From Armigeres subalbatus (Eukaryota > Arthropoda > Insecta > Diptera > Culicidae): a stretch of 64,000 bases of DNA. The stretch covers positions 333,619,953 through 333,683,952 of the forward strand of contig NC_085140.1 in the NCBI RefSeq assembly GCF_024139115.2. The letters are read 5' to 3'. The notes under the pieces are model-generated. The model did not search any database. It saw nothing but the letters and a program-made list of their open reading frames with translations, and was not told the DNA's origin. Positions 57,601-64,000 of this stretch are shown one piece after another; position 1 is the stretch's first letter, and every line of letters starts with the position of its first letter. Made by a program: the position numbers and the translations under genes.

Positions 57601-59878
57601 GGTGGAACGACACACAACCGAATACAATCGAGCCAATTGGTCTCAGGATAGTCACGCCACCGATACGGCCGTCGGAAATGTATCCCCACTACAACACTCC
57701 GGCCAGTGTGACGGTTGGCGGCCGTTTCCATAGCCAAATGATAGATGCTCTGTCACGGAGTGATGCTTTCGGAACCCGGCGGCGCGGATACATACATCCG
57801 TGAACATGACGAGTTTCTAGCGGCGAGAGCTCGCTTTGCGATTTTGATCTACGGAAGAAACTTGATGTATTGCTGAAAACAGTGTCAAATACAAAATTCT
57901 CAATTACTTACCAATTTTCAGAAAAAAAACCGCAAAAGCTTTATACGAAAATGAAGCACTACAATAAACAAACTAATTTTTCAGTGTTTCGTTAGATATT
58001 TTAATTAAAGACACTATTTAAATAGTGTTTTTTATTTCGATGATTAAATCGTAACAATTTTTACTTTGAGACAAAACAAATATGGTGGCCCGTCCTCATC
58101 GATGACACGGCAAACGAAAAGTGAGAAGTGTTGCTAGATTGAAAATTATAGCAACATCAAATACAATATTACACTAAATTTGTGTAATATCACACAAACT
58201 ATTTAGAACCAACTGGTTGCATCAGATTCTGTGTAATATTTACCCTTTCAACATTCGAACATTACACAGCTGCAACGTAATACAACTTGGTGAATCTCAT
58301 TCCTGTGTAATTTGTAGCTGATGTAATATTACATAAAAATGTATGTTAATGTGCATTCAAATTTTGACATTACATCGATTTTTTAGCACATAGCTTCGAT
58401 TACGTCGATGGATATTACATTAATTTTTGCTGTGTACGAGTAAAGTTGAGGAAATTGTGAAACACTGAAATTACGATTCGTATAGATACCTCGTTTGGGC
58501 AGTTCACACCGCGCATTTTTGCCTACTATGCAGGACAACGTCTGCTGGGTCAACTATATTGCCGCTAACCGCAAGTCAGACTTATCTGTATATGGACGCC
58601 ATATCCAGATAAGTCTGACTTGCGGTTAGCGGCAGTATAGTCTAGTACTAGACTGAGGAAACTTGAACTTTATTTTTCTCGGTTTAGTGTTGTTGGCTTT
58701 TCGGCCCTAATCATATGTTGCTTGAGAATTGTTTTCAAGACAGGAACAACGTCTTCGACCAGAGGTCGTACAGATTGAACACTTAGGCAGCTGGCAGACG
58801 AATCTAAACAATAAATTAACAAAAACAATAGGACACAATGTTGACAATTTGACATGGTATTAAACTCAAATGTATGTTTGTTATACATTAAACAGTTCAG
58901 AAACATTCAAAAATTGGTGGCAATATAGTTCCCACTGCCCGTAAAGCGGGTGGCAACATACTTGCCACTGCCCAGCAAGTAGAAAAATAGGCAACAACAA
59001 CAATAAATAAAAGATTTTTTAAAATTAGGTTTTACGTAAAGACAATCAAATCAAGGCACGTTACATTTTTTGGTAAAGAGTCCTCGTCGCAAAACGCATT
59101 ATAAGTGAAAAAAAATTGTTTTTGCGCTTTTGTTCCCAAAAGGGGACCCTTTGGGAAAAAACACAATTTCGTAAAAAATCCAAAAACCAAATATTCAGAA
59201 AGGCAAAGCTTTTTTCACGCTAATCACGTAATAATCTAACACAGGAGATTCAAAATAGTTAATACCAACAGGAAAAAATATCTTTGTCGTTTTTTTTAAC
59301 GAATTAGGATAGTGGTGCAAGCAATATTTGGTAGTTGTTGATGTAAAGAGACATCAATCTCATTTTTGTAAGCAAATTAATTGGTTTATCTATTGGCTAA
59401 TATATTAAAGCTGTCCCATATATACAGTAGACCTTCGATAACTGCAATGCTTTTTAACTGCAATTCGATTGCAACAGTTTAGCAGATCGGACTGCTAAAC
59501 TTCAAACTGATGTCAAACTCAATGACAGCTGCACATTTATTGCATCTGTCGTCGATTGACAACCGTTTGACGTCTAGAATGCGTTGCAGTTATCAAACGG
59601 CATTCGTTAACTGAAAAGTAAACATTTCGCAGTTATCGAACGGCTAGTAACTGTAATCAATAAAAAAAATCTTTTGTGGATCTACTAATACCTCCACTAT
59701 TGATACCGTTACCCTAATAGAACTTCTCTATCCAACGCTCTTTACGTATACCTTTGCAAGACTCGTAATGGGCCGATTTATTCCGGAGATGTGGAATACC
59801 TTCATTATGTTTACGGACAATATCGGAGTCCCGTTGAATGTGGGTTTTACAATAATCACAATAGTATTTTTTACCCAT
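45677..59878 (-). CDS. ZMAT5: ZMAT5, U11/U12 snRNP 20-kDa protein
   Basis: This is a component of the U11/U12 di-snRNP of the minor (U12-type) spliceosome. The exons are 59878-59752, 46123-45986 and 45924-45677. The splices join in phase (1, 1) to give 170 aa, the length of human ZMAT5. Exon 1 encodes the U1-type C2H2 finger: MGKKYYCDYC, with His24 and His30 (C-x2-C-x13-H-x5-H), the spacing of the human protein. Exon 2 gives the CCCH finger (C-x8-C-x5-C-x3-H; PCRTLLTSDECTFGASCRYS). Exon 3 carries a coiled, charged stretch and the conserved end LPPSLQEINPT...AEWG. Intron 1 is 13,628 bp and holds MITEs, an 8.7-kb satellite and a possible small gene. Its donor (GTATACGT) is not the U12 consensus. 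Confidence 0.93.
46344..46452. mobile_element. Short MITE, TACACAGCAAAAATT end
   Basis: TACACAGCAAAAATTTTTGT at 46344 and GCTGTGTA ending near 46451 mark a possible 109-bp element in ZMAT5 intron 1. The same end occurs inverted at 58436. Confidence 0.45.
46453..47207. other. ZMAT5 intron 1, left flank of satellite
   Basis: No gene was found. Further GATGTAA words follow the MITE to about 46530. The rest is unremarkable until the satellite begins. Confidence 0.4.
47615..50665. repeat. 3.05-kb higher-order block, copy 1
   Basis: It begins around GGGATCATGAAAACATCCTT (about 47622). It matches the next block point by point at an offset of 3044-3065 bp. The boundaries are approximate. Confidence 0.85.
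50666..53720. repeat. 3.05-kb higher-order block, copy 2
   Basis: It begins around GGGATCATGAAAACATCCTT (about 50672) and runs to about 53720, where the copies end together. Differences from copy 1 are scattered substitutions and short indels: for example, GCTCGGCAGAGA at about 50490 is missing at about 53545, and about 24 bp at 48880-48930 differ from 51940-51980. Confidence 0.85.
54120..55480. repeat. Satellite family B, homogeneous 23-bp units
   Basis: The unit is GGATTCCCGTCGGAATCCC plus GAAA (23 bp). About 41 near-identical copies lie between 54357 and 55319, with diverged copies on both edges. One 12-bp partial unit is inserted near 54650. Edge variants cluster: CCCCAAAGG and CGCGAAAGG on the left, four CCCAAAAGG units on the right. 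GGATTCC and GGAATCC in each unit are mutual inverses around CGTC. Frames on both strands lack stops for more than 900 nt. Confidence 0.97.
55481..55940. repeat. Diverged tail of the satellite
   Basis: Scattered GGAATCCnnAAAG words at 15-35 bp spacing fade out by about 55940. A direct repeat, CTTTTAAGATGTGRTGATGA, lies at 55482-55520. Confidence 0.6.
55941..56896. other. ZMAT5 intron 1, right of satellite
   Basis: No gene was found. GGGGTCGTACACATATTACG near 56450 resembles a common insect repeat word, but no ends could be defined. Confidence 0.35.
56897..57107. mobile_element. MITE or foldback, GTTGAAAACCAGAATG ends
   Basis: AGTTGAAAACCAGAATGGG on the left and CATTCCGGTTTTCAACTGGG on the right are inverse. 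An inner hairpin pairs AACTTCGGAAGTGGTGCGCT with AGCGCACCACTTCCGAAGTT. Related sequence lies at 19206-19250. Confidence 0.65.
57108..58264. other. ZMAT5 intron 1; open frame of unknown origin
   Basis: A 119-codon minus-strand frame at 57296-57655 ends beside a GTAAGT donor-like motif (57380 region), but I recognise no family. It may be a decayed gene fragment. The rest is AT-rich. Confidence 0.25.
58265..58436. mobile_element. TACACAG-ended MITE relic
   Basis: Several TGTAATATT/AATATTACA words end in TAATTTTTGCTGTGTA at 58436, the inverse of the end at 46344. The left limit (TACACAGCTGCAACG at about 58265) is uncertain. Confidence 0.4.
58553..58641. repeat. 89-bp palindrome with 28-bp perfect arms
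   Basis: The arm 58561-58588 (GCCGCTAACCGCAAGTCAGA...) is perfectly inverted at 58606-58633. Outer ACTATA/TATAGT and inner TATGG/CCATA extend the symmetry. Transcribed from either strand it would fold into a miRNA-precursor-sized hairpin. Confidence 0.9.
58670..58855 (-). CDS. Possible small secreted peptide
   Basis: This is a 61-codon frame with a strong signal-peptide pattern: MSNCQHCVLLFLLIYCLDSS has a hydrophobic core followed by SAS/C, a plausible cleavage site. A short charged mature part has PLVEDVVPVLKTILKQHM and a KPTTLNREK tail. The TAA stop overlaps an AATAAA signal (plus strand TTTATT near 58668). It lies in ZMAT5 intron 1 on the same strand. No family is recognised and no promoter was identified. 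It could be a chance frame; the signal-like N-terminus and the adjacent poly(A) signal are the only support. Confidence 0.3.
   Translation of the reverse strand: MSNCQHCVLLFLLIYCLDSSASCLSVQSVRPLVEDVVPVLKTILKQHMIRAEKPTTLNREK
58856..59424. other. ZMAT5 intron 1, AT-rich
   Basis: No gene was found. A GGTGGCAA(T/C)AT(A/T) motif repeats at about 58916 and 58950 (GTTCCCACTGCCC and CTTGCCACTGCCC follow). Confidence 0.35.
59425..59653. mobile_element. TA-flanked MITE, CAGTAG ends, copy 2
   Basis: A shortened relative of 15254-15530 with shared CTTCAAACTGATGTCA, ACAACCGTTTGACGTCTAGA and CAGTTATCGAACGGCTA. The borders are TA. It lies 99 bp from ZMAT5 exon 1. Confidence 0.75.
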
Positions 59879-60149
59879 TGTTGTACATAAATATCTAATT
59901 CTACCTAAATGTAATTCTCAGTTCAAAACTTTTTAAAGGAAATTTCTAAAATTGAAAACAATATCTTTTATGTTTTGCTAATTATTTAAACGCTTTTAAA
60001 CCCTCTGAGCACTGTTTCGCCAACAGCTGTTTGAAGTTTGAAGCGTTTAGAGAATCATAACCGCAGGATAACGGATGTTGATGACTGTTTCAATGATTAT
60101 AAATATACGGATGATGATCATTATATGTCATTCAAATGTCAATTCGGTC
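59879..60149. promoter_or_regulatory. Divergent upstream region of ZMAT5 and Rrp40
   Basis: A 646-bp gap separates the ZMAT5 start (59878, minus) from the Rrp40 start (60525, plus). It probably holds both promoters. No TATA box is evident. Confidence 0.35.
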
Positions 60150-60394
60150 AATTTGGCATCAACATTTCAAAAGAGCGAAACTGCTTTTGTAAACAAGAGC
60201 TTCTCACGTCGCTGGTGGGCTAATTTGAGCCAACCCACGCAATTCAACACCACTGATGATGGAAGCAGCGATTCCTCTTCTTTCATTCAATGGCGCTGGA
60301 TTGCATGGGTGGGCACAAATAAGCCCGCCAGCAACGTGAGAAGCTCTTGTTTACAAAAGCAGTTTTGCCCTTTTGAAATGTTGGTGTCGAATTA
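60150..60394. mobile_element. MITE next to the Rrp40 start
   Basis: CAACATTTCAAAAGAGCGAA at 60160 and its inverse ending at about 60385 extend through GCTTTTGTAAACAAGAGCTT and CTCACGT(C/T)GCTGG into the centre. The arms are about 75 bp. It ends 130 bp before the Rrp40 ATG and so lies in its promoter or 5' UTR region. Confidence 0.8.
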
Positions 60395-60524
60395 AGTAGT
60401 GCGGTACTGTGCGGTATATAAACATTGAACACGCGAAAGGTCGGACCTGACCGCGGCAAACATCGGAATAAACCAAGAATAAACAGTTTCGAATAAAAGT
60501 TTCATACCTAAAAAGCACAGAAAT

Positions 60525-61238
60525 ATGACCGCTCTAGTTGACGCACCGGTTCTGCCGGGCTTCCGCGTGGAGGAAGCCATCGAGATGGCCAAAGCAAACA
60601 AAAAGGTCATTCTAGGGCCGGGTCTCCGCCAGGACAGGGACGATCTCGTGCTGGTGTGCAAAAGTGGTGTCCTGAGGAAGAAGACCCCCAACACATTTTG
60701 GGTTGATTGCTATCAAAAACGGTACGTCCCGAATCGCGGTGAGATTGTGGTAGGAGTCGTCAGCCAGAAAGCGGGAGACATTTTTCGAATAGACATTGGC
60801 GGTAGTGAGCCGGCGTCCCTGTCCTACCTAGCGTTCGAGGGTGCCACCAAAAAGAACCGGCCCGATGTTAACGTGGGCGATGCAATTTGTGCCCGATTGC
60901 TCATAGCTAACAGGGATCTGGAACCGGAATTGATTTGTGTGGATTCGTATGGAAAGAAGGGCAAGCTGGGCGTTCTACATGATGGTTTTGTGTTCAACTG
61001 TAGCATAAATTTGGTGAGGAAAATATTGAACCCAAAATGTACCTTCCTGGATCTGCTGGCGAAGGAGATGGCATTCGAGTTAGCCGCTGGAATGAACGGC
61101 AGGATATGGATAAAGGGAAAAACGGTGAAGGAAACCATCGCCGTTGGGAACGCCATTTTAGCTGTCGAGTTCAAATCCAACGAGGAACTGAAGGAGCTCT
61201 GTGACGACATTGGCAGCTATGTTGCCGGATTTTCGTAG
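60525..61238 (+). CDS. Rrp40: Exosome complex component RRP40
   Basis: This is an RNA-binding cap subunit of the RNA exosome (EXOSC3), acting in nucleus and cytoplasm in 3'-5' RNA processing and decay. It is a single exon of 237 aa, close to the family length. An N-terminal domain (residues 1 to about 68) is followed by an S1-type domain (about 69-150: RGEIVVGVVSQKAGDIFRID). The KH-type domain (about 155-230) has NGRIWIKG at 191-198 and an ENGXI-like loop as in other Rrp40 proteins. The ATG has a good context (AGAAATATGACC). The start is conserved, with PGFRVEEAI following. It is divergent from ZMAT5 and convergent with the tantalus-like gene, 163 bp from that gene's stop. ATTAAA near 61263 may serve as poly(A) signal. 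Confidence 0.96.
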   Translation: MTALVDAPVLPGFRVEEAIEMAKANKKVILGPGLRQDRDDLVLVCKSGVLRKKTPNTFWVDCYQKRYVPNRGEIVVGVVSQKAGDIFRIDIGGSEPASLSYLAFEGATKKNRPDVNVGDAICARLLIANRDLEPELICVDSYGKKGKLGVLHDGFVFNCSINLVRKILNPKCTFLDLLAKEMAFELAAGMNGRIWIKGKTVKETIAVGNAILAVEFKSNEELKELCDDIGSYVAGFS

Positions 61239-61401
61239 ACTATTTGTTATAAATATATTATAATTAAAAATAACAAAATTTTGTTTGATTTAAAAACGTT
61301 TCTATTGAATGTGTTAAAATACACATGAATACAAGATAAATGTAATCCTAAATTAATGCTTGGAATATCTGTCGACAGTTCATCCGGTTATATCGAACCA
61401 G

Positions 61402-62685
61402 TCACACCGTGTGATTCAGTTTTGGATCCACGAGCGGTTCTTCATCTTCACCGCTTCCGTTCTGCATGGATTTCAATCGCTCCAAAAATGTATCCATTGT
61501 CATCCGTTCGAGCTTGGGAGCGCCTCCTAGTAGCCGCCGGACTCGATTTTTGCGCGCTTTTGTGGTTGTTTTGGTTACGTTGAACCCATCGGAACAGTTC
61601 AAACTGCGACGGAGTTTGCGCTCGCCAAAGAATTTCGATTTGGCAACTGCTGGAGATCCTTCCTCGAATATTGTTTCCAGGTTAGTTGGTTTGAGATTCG
61701 CTGATTTGTTACCTCTGTCCATGTAATAGCTGCGGATTTCGTTTTCCGATGCGTTGATATTTATTTGAAACTTCACTGGCTTAGCTATTGTTCGCCGCTT
61801 TATTTTGTGCAGTTTGCTGTCGATTGATTTGGCTCGTGGTGATCGTCTTCGATGAACGCGATTTGTTGGTGTTGAACTACACCCTGGCAACTCGTCGTCT
61901 TCATCATCCGAATCATCGTTCTCTGTTTCAGATCGCTGTATTATCTGGTCCTCTTCGAGATTTAAATTATGCTCTAGTGCGGACATTATGAATGGTAGAT
62001 CGTTTTCGATGTCGTAACTGAAAAAAAAGAGGTCGACACATCCAACATAAGTTTTTCTACACTTAATCTGATTAACCCCAAGTGGCAAACTATTTTATTA
62101 ATAACATTTATAGTGCAGCTTAAGCTGGCTATGGATAAATGCCTACTGGGCAAGAACTCAGAGTACAAACATATGGAACGGTTCGCCACTTCATCTCATA
62201 GCTCCTATTTCCATCCCATCAAAAACAAAGCAATGGAACGGAATTTGGTTTGTTTATTATTTTTGTGATTTTTTTCAGCAATGAGCACGCATGTTGACAA
62301 AAGGAAGTGACGAATTTGGTACCGTATTTCTTTGTTTAGCAATCAGATGGATATATACAGTGTGATGGAGATCGGAACATTTCCCTTAATATTATTTTGG
62401 CTTAAAATTTCACACACAGTATCTCAAACAAATGTTTTTTTTTAATTGAAATTGTTCAAAGGTATCCCATATGAAATCGTTACATTTTAATACTACTAAC
62501 AGGATATCGTACTCTATAAAATTACAATTATGTACTTGTAGTTATTATAGCAGGCCAATTGTTAGTACATCTACCCTAGAACAAACATTTAAAAAAATAA
62601 TATTCCAGTATCCTCACCTGAAAGCAGTCGTAGCCTGTTGGTTGTTTTCGATGCTGGCAAGAAACTGAAGAGGGTTTTTGTCCAT
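61402..62685 (-). CDS. Tantalus-like domain protein
   Basis: The exons are 62685-62618 and 62017-61402, GT-AG, with the splice splitting a serine codon. The protein is 227 aa. It begins MDKNPLQFLASIENNQQ. An acidic low-complexity stretch (residues 52-66, DDSDDEDDE) and a basic run (78-99) suggest a nuclear protein. The conserved part (about 131-162) reads LKPTNLETIFEE...FFGERKLRRSL, which resembles the Tantalus-like domain of Drosophila tantalus and vertebrate PRR14. Drosophila Tantalus binds the Polycomb-group protein Asx, and PRR14 tethers heterochromatin; the same role here is inference. A basic motif and an amphipathic segment follow. The first coding exon of 68 nt is supported only by phase and splice signals. 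Confidence 0.6.
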
Positions 62686-63941
62686 TGATACTACAACGGA
62701 AATATGAAATGTGATTAAATTAAATCCAGAAACACTAACAGCATTTCTTTATAGATAAATCGGTTCTCTCTGCTTTTTGAGCAAAACCGTGAAAACGTAT
62801 TTTTTTTAACTTTTGTTGCTTTGATGCAAAAACAATCACGAAAATCTAACAAAATGAACAGAACCGCCTTGTAAACGTCACTTTACGGCCTTTGGTGATG
62901 AATTTTTCTCGTTGATATTTAATGACCGAAACAATCAGCATGAATGATGATCATCATCAGGAAATGATAAACAAACGCTTACACTCATAAAAATATACAC
63001 GTTCGATTAATGTTTTTCGGAATTGGGTTGTTTAGGCCCGCATAATTAAAACAATATGCCGTATTATTGATACCATTTACATGAAATAAGCCATATTGTT
63101 ATTATTCACCTCATAGTCGCTTTAAAATACGATTATATAATCTTCGTAAACCAAAATTATACACAATTTTTAATTTACGATACCATATGTAATGATTCCT
63201 ATGTTTGTTATGTCTTTACAATTTTTATCATTCATTGTTTCAGAGAAAATGATAAACAACTGTGAATGACTTATAACCGAGATCCTAACAATATGTCATA
63301 TAACTCTGATGTAATTACATATAGTCAAAAACTATTTTCATTCCGTTGCAATTCTACACTCATTGAGAATCATATCCTGCAATGATAAAAATACGGTAAA
63401 CATTCATGTTCTGCGATCAGTATGTCCGCAAAATTTTTATTTCCGTGTGACTGTTTGTTTTCATTTCAGTGGGTTGAGTGCTGATTTGGTCAAGCCAGAC
63501 AGCCCAAGTAACCATGAAGCTATATATGCATGTAAAAACACAGCACTAAAAGTTGACTTAAAGTGGAAAAGGGCAATTATAAGATCGAATTAATGGTTCA
63601 TTACTTTGGCATGTTGAAATAAAGCACCAGTAATGCATCGCTGCATTCGTACTGCTGATTTAGAGTATCGTTGTCTGACAGTTGATAAATAAATGCAACA
63701 ACACATCGTTAAAACAGATCTAATGCAATTAGCATTTAGCATGCCGATTTGTGATTGATATATGTGCAATATTGTAATGCTTGGTGTTACTTGGGAGCTT
63801 TTATTGAGTTGTTTTATTTATTTTTTTATTAGGTTTAGTTATTTTATTGAGTTAAAAAAATGACAAATAAAACATGGTAAGTAAAGGAAATAAGTTATGT
63901 AAAATATATGCTATTAAAATAATGTTCTCATCTTTTCATAG
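62686..63941. other. Intergenic or intronic, AT-rich right edge
   Basis: No gene was recognised. A 76-codon plus-strand frame at 63363-63593 has no family resemblance. Several ATGATAAA and TTCATT words occur but no defined repeat. Confidence 0.35.
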
Positions 63942-64000
63942 TTCCCGTGAAAGTGGTTTTACGAAGAACAAAGTTCCAACGCCAACTATGTTTCTGGTTC
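63942..64000 (+). other. Possible exon start at window edge
   Basis: TTCTCATCTTTTCATAG ending at 63941 looks like a 3' splice site. The 59 nt after it are open in two frames and less AT-rich than the preceding 1.2 kb. A downstream gene may have an exon here. Speculative. Confidence 0.2.

Noticed and set aside
57296..57655. 119-codon minus-strand frame
   Set aside because: Looks protein-like in parts, but I could not identify it, and neighbouring sequence is broken in all frames. Left as unknown.
46123..59752. ZMAT5 intron 1 as a U12-type intron
   Set aside because: The donor is GTATACGT rather than GTATCCTT and no U12 branch-site motif was seen near the acceptor; it is an ordinary U2-type intron.

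Overview
The window looks like nuclear DNA of a mosquito, most likely a culicine of the Aedes type. The basis is insect-style genes (RpL23, alpha-COP, Rrp40, ZAD zinc-finger proteins), short AT-rich introns next to very long transposon-filled ones, and a dense load of MITEs, non-LTR retrotransposons, a tRNA-derived SINE and Helitron-like ends. The species is inferred, not proven.

Layout. 1-2484: right part of a CACTA/EnSpm DNA transposon with a broken, once-spliced transposase. 3616-12824 (-): alpha-COP, three coding exons; its 5.46-kb second intron holds an RTE-like retrotransposon inside a Tc1/mariner-type foldback element. 13.0-17.6 kb: intergenic MITE field. 17808-18924 (+): RpL23, with two MITE copies in intron 2. 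19.8-20.5 kb: more MITEs. 20611-26890 (-): a Jockey-type retrotransposon with a 13-bp target duplication, itself split by an hAT-type and a TA-flanked element. 29396-31085 (-) and 33000-34740 (-): two ZAD transcription-factor genes, one with six C2H2 fingers and one with two FLYWCH-type fingers. 37171-44873 (+): SLC12A9-type transporter, seven coding exons, with retrotransposon fossils in its last intron. 45677-59878 (-): ZMAT5 (U11/U12-20K), whose first exon lies 13.6 kb from the second. 60525-61238 (+): Rrp40. 61402-62685 (-): tantalus-like protein.

The most unusual object is in ZMAT5 intron 1: about 8.7 kb of 23-bp-register satellite DNA. It has a degenerate family (about 47.2-54.06 kb), including a 3.05-kb tandem duplication, joined to a homogeneous family (about 54.1-55.5 kb). 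Both share one layout in which GGATTCC and GGAATCC form a dyad. Because 23 is not divisible by 3, every frame of a strand cycles through the same translation, which explains the long open frames there; they are not genes.

The host genes are housekeeping genes (COPI transport, ribosome, RNA exosome, minor spliceosome) plus regulators and a transporter. They form no operon-like system. I found no CRISPR, no viral genome and no tRNA or rRNA gene. Coordinates of multi-exon genes were joined by hand from splice signals, reading phase and homology.
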